NCBI RefSeq assembly: GCF_039555335.1
Contig: NC_092641.1
Span: forward strand, 32,672,848-32,736,847
Length of the DNA: 64,000 nucleotides
Direction of reading: 5' to 3'
DNA from: Amphiura filiformis
Lineage: Eukaryota; Echinodermata; Ophiuroidea; Amphilepidida; Amphiuridae
Shown here: one piece after another, positions 28,592 through 41,387 of the stretch
Layout: every line of letters starts with the position of its first letter
Numbering within the stretch: the first letter of the stretch is position 1
Notes under the pieces: generated by a model
The model's database searches: none
What the model saw: only the letters and a program-made list of their open reading frames with translations
What the model was told of the DNA's origin: nothing
Translations under genes and position numbers: made by a program

Positions 28592-29689
28592 TTATATACA
28601 TTTCATCTTGTCAAAACCAAAAGTTATTTACTGACCTGACAGTTTCGAGTGATGTTTTTCTCTCCAACTTCTGTTTACCAACAGAGGGCGCACCAGCGCC
28701 CAGAAGTGGGTTGTAAACGTGACTAAGATAATGGGCCCCTCGTCTCTATTAATTGTGTTAACTGCCGTGGATATACCGTGTTTTCTGAAAATGCGAGTGG
28801 CTGTCTCTGTCATTTTCTCAACATAAAGTATGATCACAAGTCTTTTGCTTCTTTCCGTGGAATTTTTGTTCTTACATTTTTAGCCTGTTTACCTTCCATC
28901 TTGCGCTTGCAATCCGGTCCGACTGCCTGATTAGGAAATACTGCCGAGTTAGGCAGCATGTTGCCGAGTCAGGCAGCATGGTATCCCACAATGCAATGCT
29001 CTATTTCAAATAGAGCATCTTTTAATATACCGTTATTTCTTGGTTTAGAGTAAAGAAGTAGGTAAAATATATAAAGTTATCAATGGATGTACAGTTAGTA
29101 GTATTTTTTCATAAATTTTAGTTAAAATAAAGTTAATTTGCATATTTAAATCAAATTTTAAAAAACCGTTAGAAATTGTTTTGTTATTTAAATTATTTTC
29201 CTCCCGGTGGAATTTTTTTTCGCCCGGTGAAAAATTGTCAACTTACATGTAGCTCATGTGTGTCAAAGTAAAATGTCCACCGATCTTTTATAAAATCACC
29301 ATGAACAATTTAGTCCTTAGTCTGTCAAATTCGGAAGGGTCACCAAATCCTGTGTTGCCTGACTCGGCAACATGCTGCCTGACTCGGCAGTATTTACTGA
29401 TCAGGCAGTCGGACCGGATGATTAAAAGTCCACTCGGGATAGCCACATTGTTTAAATGCGTGCTTGGTTTTGCCTTCTTCTTGGTCTTTGTCCTCCTTTT
29501 CTGAAACAACACTGTTCATCCTGTCCAAAAGTGTGCGGACCACGCCCAGTTTATGATGAACGGGGTGATGAGAAGCAAAATTTAAATACTGATCTGTATG
29601 TGTGGCTTTCCTGCAGCCATCTCCCAAGATGGTCGAAATTGTCAGGTCAGTAAATAACTTTTGGTTTTGACAAGATGAAATGTATATAA
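28592..29689. mobile_element. 1.1-kb TIR element
   Basis: Inverted ends of about 50 bases: TTATATACATTTCATCTTGT, AAAACCAAAAGTTATTTACTG and complements. A second inverted pair inside (about 28910-28980 and 29353-29425) contains repeated CTGCCGAGTCAGGCAGCATG. No coding capacity. Confidence 0.7.
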
Positions 29690-31541
29690 TAGAGAGATTG
29701 CGATGTTCCAAACGCAACACGTGGAACGTACGTTTTCGCGTACGTTTTTACGTACGTTAATACGGTGTTAAATATTGCTAGTCTCGGTTCCAAACTGGAT
29801 TGTGCTCATTCGTCACGAAGGAGAACGCGTCAGCTGGAATAAAGACTATAATATTTGATCTAATCTAATCTAGGTCGATAGATAGCATAGTGATTAAAAA
29901 ATAACAGTAAGCTGAGTCTCTGCCTAATTCAAACAGGCCGCTTTTGATTTTGACTAAACTTTTGACCTATATGCTGATTAAACTTAATTGGGTTTTTTTT
30001 GTGCTCCCCAAATATTATTGTTGCCCAAAAACATATATTTTGGTAGATTAAAGATCACTACATCCATACATCATGACTTTACTTTCAAAATGAGACTTTT
30101 TCGTCCTGAAAATTGGGCGCGTTGCATGGACTTAGACATGAGGTAAAATCAGCATATTTCAACGTAGCATCTGCGTTTTATTCCACGTTGGAATCCAAAA
30201 TGAGTATCACACACATTTCAATAGGCAATCTCTGCGTATGAATATTGCGTTTAAATTTTTAACACATCGCTGTACCTTTATTATAATGATTTGTTACAAA
30301 CAAAAAGGGTCATAATAATAATTAGATTTTCCTTCGTATGTTCATTATCTTTGACTGTCTTTAACATATTGTGAAATGGACAAATTTTGTGCATTTTCAA
30401 CCATGTATCTACGTCGATTTCGCACGTGGAATATCTTCAAAAATAGCTAAATACGTGACCTCGCTTCGATTCAGGAGAGTGGTTTTGAATAGATCAACGT
30501 ACGTCCGATGTCTACGTTTGGAAATCGCAATGTCTCTAATGAGTTTCTACAAACCTAATGAACCTCTTCAAGAAATCATAGCCAATATTGTAAATCGATC
30601 TTAACTTAACACCAAAACTATCTTGTTTTTATCTAGTTACGTTGAACGAAAAAGAAGTGGACCAAGAAACCCGTTTTTGGGGTATTTTGCCATATGTATA
30701 CTTTTAGATACTTATAACCAACAATTTGGCAGTTATGAGGCCCAAAGGTTTCCATAATTCCAGGGTTAAGACCAACCTTAAGGGGAGTAATTTGGTAAAC
30801 TGGTAACTTACTCAGATCTCGCAGATCGACGCAACACTTTAATTTCTTTGCCCAAGTATACACCGATTATGTAGAGATATAAACGACTCACACACTATAT
30901 GACATGCGTTATGTGTTTTATTTCCTTAATTACCAATCAACGTATTACTTTAAAGTAATCTTTAACCTAATTTTTGCACAGAAATTTATTGTAAGAGCAC
31001 ACATTTTATATGTCATTTTTGAACGTGAATTGATCGCACACCATCTTACGCCATGGTTTAATTCGCCTAGCCTGATTTCCCTAGAATGATATTTCCAAAC
31101 AGGTTCACCGGATCCACTCGACATATGTCCCTTACTTTTATATTACGGACCCAAAGTTAATTATATGAATTAAAATATTAGATTACCATAATCTTTCCAT
31201 AGTGCAGTCATGTCCATGTCACCGTGACCTTTCCAGCCATAAACCCGCTTAGTGAAGATTAAACCGATATATGCAGTACTAAACCATTATAGTAATCTAT
31301 TGTCCAGTGCAAATTTATTACCACGTGATAATATTAATCCAATGAGCGATCGAATTGTCCGCTGCGGTCGACTAATCCAATCGATAATGACGCTATTGAC
31401 ATGTACGAGCGGAGCTCCACTGACCGAGTTTTGGGATATTTTTCAATGGTTTGCTGTAATTTACTCATCAAGGCGGTCCCCCGTTATTATAAGGACTATG
31501 CTAATTATTTAAAGATTGACATGTAGAGAATAAACCATATA
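29690..31541. other. Intergenic stretch, nothing recognised
   Basis: Only a TACGT-rich patch (29725-29765) stands out. Short frames are unremarkable. Confidence 0.35.
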
Positions 31542-34500
31542 GTAGACTTGCTAAGGGATGAAAATAGGGTGAACGCTGCATTTTTTAGTACAAAGGTCCC
31601 ACTTGGTATGGATGTTCCTTGAGGCAAGAGGAAAAGATTCATCCAAAGACACTCTGTCTCTATGCATAAAACCCCCTAATTTGCATAAATTATGCTAATT
31701 AGTATCCAAAATACGGTATTCTCTAGCTTTTGGACCATTTCGCCTACAAACTTGTGTAAACGTTTGAAATTGGTTTAATTTAGGCTAAGAAATTCATTTT
31801 TGGGATTATTTTGGGAATCCGAGGCCATTTTGACCCTCAAATCCAAGTTGGCCGCTGGCCGCCATCTTTAAAATTGGCGTTTTTACAACTTGTGAACCGT
31901 TTGAGCTACAAACGTAAGTGACATATCAATTTAAGACTAATTTTGGCTGGGAAACTCATTTCTGGCCTTGTTTATGTGATAGGAGGTAATTTGAAAAGGG
32001 TACAAGGGTTTTTTAAATAATGTGAATTCCATGGTACCTGTCATTGGCTATATTGTAGTAGGATGAACATCAAACTTATGTGTTAATATACCTTAATTTT
32101 TAGCACCATTGGGGACACACTTTATAATGCATGTTTGGTTTTTTGAATTACTATTTTCAGTCCACTCTTTTGATAGCAGCAAGCGTTATTTGATTTAAAA
32201 TGACCACACATGACTGAAATTTGGTTTAATTTTCAGTCGAATTACGAACCCAGTATATTCAGCTGTAAAATTATGGTTGCAGACTAAAAAAATAGAAGCT
32301 TGTTACACAGAACTGGTGAAAAATATCTCGGATATCTGCGAGTATGACGATTTGCCCAGCTTTAGTGGTAGATGATATTCCTGGTTGTGGCGGTGGTGCA
32401 AGCAGTGCAGTAGTAGATAGAGTATGACATAAACAAACTGCAGAAGTGCTGTCAACCAACAGAAGGTGAATCGGGCAAGCTAGGAGAAAGGCCGAAAGAA
32501 CTACATACCAAAACAGACCAGTGAAAATAAGGTGAATGAGCTCCCTTTATTATATAATGCCCTAATCCGATCAACAGAAAGGACATCAAAGGTCGAGAGC
32601 AGGATATTGACCTCAATCAGTTCATCATTGGATCCCTCCTGATGAAGATGTGTGTTGTACACATTGAAATATTGAGGTAAATATCTCAATATATTTGTTT
32701 ATTTATTTACCAACCAAACGTTGCCAAATGAGCATAGAGAGTGATATCAAGCGAATGAGCTCTGGCATGGTTTGTGAATCCCTAGGGACAGCAACTGCAA
32801 ACAGAGTCTCTTCTGAAACAAAGTGCTTCTTTGTTGGAAGTCTGGAGAATCTTAGAAAATCTTTTGGCACAAGTTCTGTGAAGGGATATTCTGGATTAAA
32901 AAAACCCAAATGTTTTCAGACTCCTTCTCAAATTCCTCAGAAGCAGACTTTGTTATTCCAACATTAAAATCCTAACATGAGGATTTTGGCCCAAGCAGCC
33001 AAGATTATGTGAAGGGATATGCTGGATAAAAAGCAGATGTTTTCAGACTCTTTAACTCAAAAACCTCAGAAGCAGACCCTTTTGTTCCAACATTGAGATC
33101 TTTTCTATTATGCTGTTAGATGGAACTTGCATCGATGTCGCTATACGTCCTGCTTCTTCACAGAAGATTGTGTTAATGCTGGCACAAACCTATATGTACA
33201 CCTCTGTATGCAAACAAACAGCGAATCCCAGAGTGTGCCACCGACAGGCTCGATTATCTCTTATAGTGGCTATGAAGGTGCATATGAAATCAGGCAGGAG
33301 CATCTTGTTGACATGCTGGCAGAACGAAGACTTAAACCAGAAGTCTGCTTCAGGATGGGAAAGGCTTGACCAAGGCCAATAGCAGTAGTTTGTCTCAACT
33401 CAACATATTGGGGATATGTTTTCTTCATCCGAATGAACAGCTGTGCCTGATACTTGGTGCACATATCTAGTCCTGCAGATGTGAGATGCACTAATGAAGA
33501 ACTGTGCTCTCCTTTTGTTTATTCATAGTTGTGGTCCACCCACAGCACTCCAACCTGTCACCTAAAACTGACCACAACATCTTTTAAGAGTGGTGTAAGA
33601 CAAGGTACTTAACTTCAGTAATGTCTGTATCTAATAACTTCTACTGCAAACGCTTTGCAAGTGTGTACAGTAGCTGATCAGCTACCACGACGGGTGTCTG
33701 TCCTGGATTGAGGTACTCAATGGCGTTTGATGGTCATCAATCATCATACAGTGAAGCATATTGTAGTAAGTGGGAGCATATAGGGCTTTCAAAAGAATGA
33801 GGGAGGACCTGGATGAACACTGTGCGTGGAAGGCAGCCCAAGTAATCCAGTCGTCACTTGTCAGCAGCGTTTCCAAGTGATCATCTACATAATTCAACCA
33901 CTGATAGCCATCTTAGAGGACCTGCTGCAGTGATCTGGATACAGGTATTGGATGGCTGTTAATGTCATGCAGTGATGGAATCCAGTCGTGAAGACTCCTT
34001 CACGACTGGCTTCAAGAACTACAACATCTTCCCATTCCCAATGAGTAATGAGTTGGCAATATCAATGCTCAGCCTCATTCTGCCGGCATGCCAACAAGAA
34101 CCTTTATTCCCGTCATCATAATGTACCTTTATTGCCATCATAAGAGATAATGTGGCCTCTATTTCATGCAGATAATGTGGCACACTCTGGGGATTTGCTG
34201 ATACAGTTCAACATGGTGGTTTGAGCCAGTGATAACACAAGCTTATCTGAGAAGCAGGATGTATATTAACATCGATGCAAGCCATCTAACAGCATAATAG
34301 AAAAGATCTCAATGTTGGAACAAAAGGGTCTGCTTCTGAGGTTTTTGAGTTAAAGAGTCTGAAAACATCTGCTTTTTATCCAGCATATCCCTTCACATAA
34401 TCTTGGCTGCTTGGGCCAAAATCCTCATGTAAGGTGAGAGGTGAGATGATATCCTTCATCTCCTGACCACTTGACTGAGATCTTCATTAAACACTAGATC

Positions 34501-35482
34501 CCAAATGACTTTGTGTTTTCTGGATGTCAGGGATCAAATTGACCTTATCCTGTGGAAGAGGAAAACCAAGAGATACAAGACGCTGATAATTTAGCCGTGG
34601 GATTCATAAACCGTCACAGCTCATTCACCTTGATTTCACCGGGCTGTTTTGGTGTGTACTTCTATTAGCCTTGCCTGATTCACCTTCTGTTGGTTGACAG
34701 CGCTTCTGCAATAGCTCTACTACTGCACTGCTCGCACTTCCGCCACAACCAGAGATATCATATACTACTGACCAACTGACAAATAAAACACAAATTTCAG
34801 TCATAATCATGTTTCCATCCATACTGGTCATTCTAAACCAAATAACACTGGTTGCTGTCAATAGAATGACCTGAAAATAATGGTAAAACTGTGTAAAAAC
34901 ATGCATTATAACATGTATCCTCAATGATGCTTAAAATTAAGGTATACATATTCATAAGTAAGTTTGATGTTCATCCTTCTACCATATAGCCAATGACAGG
35001 GACCTCGGAATTCACATTTTAAAACCCTGGTACCCTTTTCAAATGACCTTGTATCACATAAACAGTGCCAGAAATGAGTTTTCCAACCCCAAATTAGTAC
35101 AAATTGATATGTCACACAAGTTTGTAGCTCAAATGGTTCAAAAGTTGTAAAATGCCTATTTAAAAGATGGCGGCCAGCGGCCATCTTGAATTTAAGGGTC
35201 AAAATGGGGGCGGATTCCAAAAACAACCCCAAAAATGAATTCCTTACCCTAAAGTAAGCCAAATTCAATTATTTATAGTTCTTTTTAGGTAAAATGGTCC
35301 AAAAGTTGGAAAATACCATATTTTGGGTACTAATTAGCATAATTTATGCTAATTAGGGTGTTTTATGCATAGAGACAGAGTGTCTCTTTGGATGAATCTT
35401 TTTCTCTTGCCCCAAGGAACATCCATGCCAAGTGAGACCTTTGTACTAAAAAATGCAGCGTTCAACCTCTTAGCAAGTCTAC
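31542..35482. mobile_element. 3.9-kb foldback element with arms of about 900 bases
   Basis: Ends GTAGACTTGCTAAG and complement. The arms 31542-32500 and 34650-35482 pair throughout, including TTTGCATAAATTATGCTAAT and CAACCAACAGAAGGTGAATC. A second inverted pair lies inside (about 32930-33135 and 34265-34435), leaving a central loop of about 1.1 kb. No transposase recognised. Loop frames (33127-33369, 33110-33382) are open over about 80 codons but unfamiliar. Confidence 0.75.
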
Positions 35483-36344
35483 AATTTGTACCTATTACGG
35501 CTTCGTGACACCAATCTTCCAAATACGACCAAGCCAGGGCTGCCCGGCGAAGCAAAATGTGCATTGGAATAACACGGGAGTTTGGATAGATGGTAGGATT
35601 TCTTTATCATAAAAATGTATGGTCCCCCGTTATTAAAACTTGTACCGGGTTGAAAATTCAGATATTTTGAAAAGAATAAGTAATTGAAACATAGAGCAAG
35701 TACTAAAATCATAGATTTTATACTTTTTGATATATGACGCTAACTAGTTCTTCTCCTATATCTACAACACAGCGCTACCAGTAGGGTTCAATTGCCTATT
35801 GTGAGTGCCCCTGTGTTGTGTGCATACATGTAGTTAACAATAACTGCATGATGCGTGGGCCCTCTAGAGTTTTACATATATTTAACCATCTCCTCAGTCT
35901 TCATTTTCGCTAAATTTAACAAGGTAGACATGAATAGTAGTACACTACGCTATATTCATATCCCTATATATCGGCTATTTCTAAACGGTATTCTGGCTTC
36001 CGCGGCATTAGCATTATAAACCCTTTTAGAAACCTTTCAACATGGCATAGTGCGGTGTAGATTGATCGGTGCATGCTGATGGGTTGTTGCCGTCCTTTGA
36101 TCTTGAAAACCTAAACTCCCTATAATTATGAACAACCAACATGACTAATACCACTTAAAATTTGGTTGGCAGGAACGGACGTTGGATTTGATCGGCTGAA
36201 TGACAGCTCATTATTAAGAAAAAGTTTATGCTACATTCGACAGCAATATAGCTAATTTTAAATCACTTATGATACCATGAATCAATAGAGGAATTCCAGT
36301 CTTTAATTAATATGAAAAAAATACCAAATACCCTTTAAAACTAA
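35483..36344. other. Intergenic stretch, nothing recognised
   Basis: No supportable gene, RNA or repeat end. Confidence 0.35.
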
Positions 36345-37006
36345 AGGACTATGTAATATAATTATCTGCCAGGGAAAAGAGGGGAAAGTCACTTTTGGCA
36401 GGTGAAGGGGCAAGAGATTTTGGGCAAGGTAAACAGGGGAAAGCGATTCAAAATTCTTTGGAAAACAGCACGAAAACTTTCAAATAGAGTACTGAAGTGT
36501 GACGTCACCAAATTTTCTTTTTTGCATTTCAGCATTTTCATGACCATATTTCAGTAGAACATGATGAAAAACATCCACAGTCCAAATTTGGTGGGAATCG
36601 GATCATGTGGGCCTGAGATATTGCCGCATGAATACCTAATTAGCCCCATTGAAATCAGTGTAAATTGGCCTGGTTCATAACTGTTTGGAACCAGGCCAAT
36701 TTACACTGATTTCAATGCGGCTAATTAGGTATTCATGCGGCAATATCTCGGGCCCTCATGATCCGATTCCTACCAAATTTAGACTGTGGATGTTTTTCAT
36801 CATGCTCCACCGATACATGGTATTCAAAACGCTGAAATGCAAAAACAGTTTTCTGTGACGTCATCACTTCGGTACTCTATATGCCCAATTTTCTTGCTTT
36901 AGACCAATATGTTTGCCAATTAGGATCCCAAAAATGTGACATGTGCAAATGTGAGCAAGGAATACTTGGCAGGTGGAGAGTGGGGCAGATAATTATTACA
37001 TAGCTC
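36345..37006. mobile_element. Outer TIR element of a nested pair
   Basis: CTATGTAATATAATTATCTGCC at the left and GGCAGATAATTATTACATAG at the right, with TTGGCAGGTG repeated just inside both ends. Confidence 0.6.
36484..36880. mobile_element. Inner foldback MITE (about 397 bp)
   Basis: Arms of about 190 bases from ATAGAGTACTGAAGTG inward, meeting near 36680, with the centre CCAGGCCAATTTACACTGAT perfectly paired. Both arms contain TGACGTCA-like sites. Confidence 0.75.
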
Positions 37007-37392
37007 CTAAAATATAACAAATAGACCATATTATTTCAAATCGTATTGAAAAGTTTCGTCATCACTGTATTTTACTGTACTTAATATGAAATGATTTTCC
37101 GGGAGCCGCTCCTCCTGAAGAACTGTATGATAACAACGTTTGTATTCTGAAATTAGAATAATTAAGATGATAAATTATATGAATCAAAGCGTTCCTTGCG
37201 CAAAGATCTAGTATCTAAAGACCTCGCTGTGTGTCTTATGCAACCATTAATCGTATTCACGCATTAACATGTGGGTTACTACTGTACACGTCACTCGCTT
37301 AATTTCGTTCCATATTAACAACACACCAGTACACGTATTTCAAAAAATAAATCAAAGAAACAAAACAAAAATAGAATAAATATCACACTTAC
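37007..37392. other. Region after the paralog 2 stop, no gene seen
   Basis: Would hold the 3'-untranslated exon of paralog 2 if there is one. The last 60 bases resemble the region just after the paralog 1 terminal exon. Confidence 0.35.
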
Positions 37393-37422
37393 TGATTCAG
37401 CCGGTCACGTGACCTCCTCTCT
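37393..37422 (-). CDS. Terminal exon of paralog 2 (30 nt, stop codon)
   Basis: Phase 1 reads RGGHVTG then TGA, aligned codon for codon with RGGPMTG-TAA in 2735-2764. Same length, same post-stop ATCA|GTAAGTGTG donor. The stop position is kept while the stop codon differs. Confidence 0.62.
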
Positions 37423-38422
37423 CTAATAAGATAGAACAAGAAACCAAATTAATATATCTATATACAATACTCTGTTACCTAATGTCGTATTACGATTAGA
37501 AACGAGCTGTCCAATCGTAGTGTGGTATTCATCGGAATATAAGGGTCGATTCATACTCTATGTATTCGACGTTATTCAATATGTTCGAATTAATTCTTTA
37601 ATTCGAACGAGTGATTGTTGATGGCAGCTCAATTGTATTTAAATTCAAATATTTTTTTTCAATTTTACGTCAACAAACATTAAGAACCAGAAAGCTTTAA
37701 CTCACTCTTTTGCTATTTTGAGATTTTGGTACAAACATTATCACCGACACCCACTTCCAATCATAAAGATTTTAATAACACTATCAACAACTTCATAATT
37801 GCAGATATAGCACAATTCTATTTGGGCACATCTCAATAGAGCAAATTGCAGTTTTGCAAAAAGTCTCAACTCTGAGCAAACATGTTAAGGCTTTCTGAGA
37901 AGAGAAAATCCGGAGGGCAAAGGAAAAGAAAATGGGCAAGGAGCCACATTTCCACCAAAATGCACCCTGATCATGGGCCAAAATAGTGTAAAATACAATT
38001 TTTTTACGCGCGCACATCATCTCTTTTAAAAACAAAACCGGTATATGTATTGTATGATGCAACTGCAATTTTGTTCGTCTGTACCCCGAAATCGAAATTT
38101 TACTTTGCCCCCCCCCGACCAAGAAAGCTGGCTACACCCCTGAAGGTCAAAATTTTCAACTGATCATTGGCTTTTTCTAATCATTTGCCATAAAATGTGT
38201 ATTATATCGGGAATTTAAAAAAAATTGTTTTGATATCAGAAGGACGTTTCTCGTATTTAGAATGCAATTTGGTGTCTGATGTGCTCCCGTGTACCATAAA
38301 AATAATGCGCAAACGTTGCTATCCGATTCATTAAAGACACTTAAGTACCCATCCAATGATTACTTTATTTGGTAGTTTAGGTTGAGTGTCTTTATGAAAT
38401 ATATAGCAAAAATTAGAATTAC

Positions 38423-38449
38423 TGTCGCGTCCGGTAGGACCTCCTCTCT
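38423..38449 (-). CDS. A-like exon, 27 nt
   Basis: Reads RGGPTGRD plus A; the Ala codon of the standard A exon is changed to Asp (GCC to GAC). The donor is weakened to GTAATT. Splicing to the terminal exon would give R-D-K-R, still a furin-type site. Confidence 0.55.
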
Positions 38450-38612
38450 CTGCAAAAAAAATGGAAATTAAATCTATCAAATAAATCCCTATAGTACGAT
38501 CCAATAATTATTATTGTTACAACCAAAAACCAAGCAATCGCATTTACCAGAATAGAATTCCGTGTCCTTTTAGGAAATGAAGCTGAACTTTCAATTTACG
38601 TTACCTCTCTCT

Positions 38613-38618
38613 GAAAAC
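38613..38618 (-). pseudogene. Remnant B exon
   Basis: Only the acceptor and AGAGAG survive, followed by GTAACG; the upstream intron still matches B-type introns (AAAACATATCATAAATTATT). The rest of the exon has been deleted. Confidence 0.45.
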
Positions 38619-38745
38619 ATATCATAAATTATTATAAACTATACTGTTAAGAGATCAAATGCAACTTCCGATCCCCTTTTTTGCTTTATATTGTAAAACA
38701 TAATCTTTAAAAAAAACGGAAACATAAAGCAAAAAGTGTACTTAC

Positions 38746-38757
38746 TGATGCGTCTCT
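38746..38757 (-). CDS. 12-nt A-derived exon
   Basis: AGAGACGCATCA between TTTTTCAG and GTAAGTACA, reading R-R-I. It lies outside the 1.38-kb duplication, so the 12-nt form predates that event. Confidence 0.42.
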
Positions 38758-39068
38758 CTGAAAAAGGAAAGAAATGGAAATTAAATCTATCAGCAACAAG
38801 AAACTAAGCAATCACATCAGTATACTTTCAGGCAATGAAGCTGACTTTAATTTGCTTTAGCTCCAGATAGTAAAACATTGTGTCACCTTCATGGCAGTAA
38901 AAAAATAGGATTGTCGCAGAAGAAAATTAACAAATAGGCGGGCAAATAGGTTAATTATTATTTGCCATGTGTGGCCTTACATTCAGTGTATACAGTGTAA
39001 ACAATCGTGTATACAAGCTTCAGGAAAAGCAGACCCAGGTAATTAAAACAATTAACAAATCTGCCTAC

Positions 39069-39110
39069 CTGCGTTATCAGAGAGCATCTATCCGGAAAAA
39101 CCTCTTCTCT
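39069..39110 (-). pseudogene. B-like exon with in-frame TAG
   Basis: 42 nt with intact splice sites, but phase 1 reads R-R-G-F-S-G then TAG. Sister of the open exon 40448-40489, so the stop arose after the 1.38-kb duplication or was lost by conversion in the sister. Confidence 0.6.
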
Positions 39111-39252
39111 CTGCAAAATAGATTATAAACTTAACTGTCAAGAGATTACAATGCAACTTCCGATGCCCTATTTTCAATTTATATTGTAAAACAACAAACA
39201 ATGTTTTAATCTTTACAAAGAAACGGAAACATATAGCAAAAAGTATACTTAC

Positions 39253-39264
39253 TGGTGCGTCTTC
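39253..39264 (-). CDS. 12-nt A-derived exon
   Basis: GAAGACGCACCA between TTTTTCAG and GTAAGTATA. Same internal 15-base deletion as 40642-40653, with one different base at the start. Confidence 0.42.
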
Positions 39265-39353
39265 CTGAAAAAGGAAAAAAATGGAAATTAAATTTATCAG
39301 CAAAATCACTTTGATACGATCTAATGTAATTATTACAACAAGAAACCAAGCAT

Positions 39354-39600
39354 CAGTGGCGGCACTAGCGGGTAAGAGGAATTTTCCCTCCTCCCACCCC
39401 CACCCCAACCCCACCCCGAATAGTTTTCATTGCACCCCCATGTTTGCCCCAACTTTTAGCCTTAAACCCCCAAATTAGGAACATTTCATTTTTTCCGGCA
39501 ATTGTCCGCAAAATGTGTTGCATTTGACCCCTTCCCTGAAATTCACTTTTCCCCCATGCCCCCCTCCCCCGAAAAAAAAAACATCCTGGTGCCGCCACTA
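39354..39600. mobile_element. hAT-like MITE, CAGTGGCGGCAC ends (copy 1)
   Basis: CAGTGGCGGCAC and GTGCCGCCACT ends with a C- and G-rich interior; flanks CCAAGCAT and CCAAGAAA look like a worn 8-bp duplication. It interrupts the intron motif AACCAAGCAATCACAT. Confidence 0.65.
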
Positions 39601-39850
39601 CCAAGAAATCACATTTTTTATGCTCCGTGTCCTTTCAGGCAATGAAGCTGAACTTTCAATTTGGCTCCAAAAATTATAACATTGTGTAAGCTTCATGGCA
39701 GTCAAAAGAAAGCAGGATTGCCGCAGAAGAAACTTAACAGCTTGTGTGTCCTTATATTCAGTGTGTTCATCTATAGCAATAAACAATCGTATATACAAGC
39801 TTCAGGAATAGCAGACTCGGACAATTAAAACAATTAATACATCTACCTAC

Positions 39851-39895
39851 CTCTTTCGGTATCAATAAGCATCTCTCTCTTAGGACCTTTTCTCT
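39851..39895 (-). CDS. B-like exon, 45 nt
   Basis: Phase 1 reads RKGPKREMLIDTER with no stop. It is one codon longer than a standard B exon because the donor lies three bases later (GAG|GTAGGTAG). Confidence 0.5.
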
Positions 39896-40447
39896 CTGCA
39901 AAATAGATCAAAAAATATTATAAACTCAACTGTCAAGAAATCACAATGCAACACCCCTTTCCATATTTTTGCTTCATTATTAATATTGTTAAACAAATGA
40001 TGTATTAAGGGCTCTGGTAGCAACGTTTGGGCAGTATTTTTGGGACATGAGAGCACATCATACATATCTAATTGCATTCTGAATACGAAGAATGTCCTTT
40101 TGATATCAAATAATTTTGTGGGTTTTTTTAAATTCGCGATATAATACACATTTTATGGCAAATGATTGAAATTGATATGTTAGATATTTAACAGTCCTCA
40201 AAGTAAACTTTATAAATCTAATGACGTGTGCTTTAAGTGTATGAAGTTTTAACCTAGCTTTCGTATTGAATATATGGATTGTTTTCCCAAAACACAAAAA
40301 CAAATTAGGTCTTTGGGAAATGAACACCTTCAATATGAAAGGTCAAAACTTTCAATTGATCGTCGGCTTTTGATCCCAGCTGCATACACTTTAAGGACAT
40401 ATATCATTAGATTTATAAAGATTAAAACAATTAATAAATCTGCCTAC

Positions 40448-40489
40448 CTGCGTTATCAGAAAGCATCTCTCCGGTAGGACCTCCTCTCT
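40448..40489 (-). CDS. B-like exon, 42 nt, intact
   Basis: Reads RGGPTGEMLSDNA in phase 1 with no stop. The end differs from paralog 1 (AACGCAG for ACCGAAG). Donor GTAGGCAG. The duplicate at 39069-39110 carries a stop. Confidence 0.6.
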
Positions 40490-40641
40490 CTGCAAAATAG
40501 ATCATAAATTATTATAAACTTAACTGTCAAGAAATTACAATGCAACTTCCGATGCCCTATTTTCAATTTATATTGTAAAACAACAAACAATGTTTTAATC
40601 TTTACAAAGAAACGGAAACATATAGCAAAAAGTATACTTAC

Positions 40642-40653
40642 TGGTGCGTCTCC
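40642..40653 (-). CDS. 12-nt A-derived exon
   Basis: Acceptor TTTTTCAG, then GGAGACGCACCA, then GTAAGTATA. It is an A exon with 15 internal bases deleted, still in frame, encoding R-R-T. Duplicate of 39253-39264. Exons this short splice poorly, so use is uncertain. Confidence 0.45.
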
Positions 40654-40742
40654 CTGAAAAAGGAAAAAAATGGAAATTAAATTTATCAGCAAAATCACTT
40701 TGATACGATCTAATGTAATTATTACAACAAGAAACCAAGCAT

Positions 40743-40988
40743 CAGTGGCGGCACTAGCGGGTAAGAGGAATTTTCCCTCCCCTCCCACCCCCACCCCAAC
40801 CCCACCCCGAATAGTTTTCATTGCACCCCCATGTTTGCCCCAACTTTTAGCCTTAAACCCCCAAATTAGGAACATTTCATTTTTTCCGGCAATTGTCCGC
40901 AAAATGTGTTGCATTTGACCCCTTCCCTGAAATTCACTTTTCCCCATGCCCCCCTCCCCGAAAAAAAAACATCCTGGTGCCGCCACTA
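40743..40988. mobile_element. hAT-like MITE, CAGTGGCGGCAC ends (copy 2)
   Basis: Carried along by the 1.38-kb duplication; nearly identical to 39354-39600. A frame of 178 codons that runs across it and three paralog 2 exons is not a gene. Confidence 0.65.
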
Positions 40989-41235
40989 CCAAGAAATCAC
41001 ATTTTTATGCTCCGTGTCCTTTCAGGCAATGAAGCTGAACTTTCAATTTGGCTCCAAAAATTATAACATTGTGTAAGCTTCATGGCAGTCAAAAGAAAGC
41101 AGGATTGCCGCAGAAGAAACTTAACAGCTTGTGTGTCCATATTCAGTGTGTTCATCTATAGCAATAAACAATCGTATATACAAGCTTCAGGAATAGCAGA
41201 CTCGGACAATTAAAACAATTAATACATCTACCTAC

Positions 41236-41278
41236 CTCCTTCGGTATCAATAAGCATCTCTCTCTTAGGACCTTCTCT
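41236..41278 (-). pseudogene. B-like exon, 43 nt, frameshifted
   Basis: Two bases shorter at its 5' end than its duplicate at 39851-39895. In phase 1 it meets TAA after three codons. Splice sites (TTTGCAG and GAG|GTAGGTAG) are intact. Confidence 0.55.
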
Positions 41279-41387
41279 CTCTGCAAAATAGATCAAAAAA
41301 TATTATAAACTCAACTGTCAAGAAATCACAATGCAACACCCCTTTCCATATTTTTGCTTCATTATTAATATTGTTAAACAAATGATG

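Noticed and set aside
33110-33382. Overlapping 80- and 90-codon frames in the giant foldback
   Set aside because: Two frames are open over the same stretch, neither has a motif I know, and no splice context is visible. Kept only as a remark on the element.
40456-40992. 178-codon minus-strand open frame
   Set aside because: It runs through a hAT-like MITE, an intron and parts of two mini-exons in a frame other than phase 1. It is read-through of repeats.
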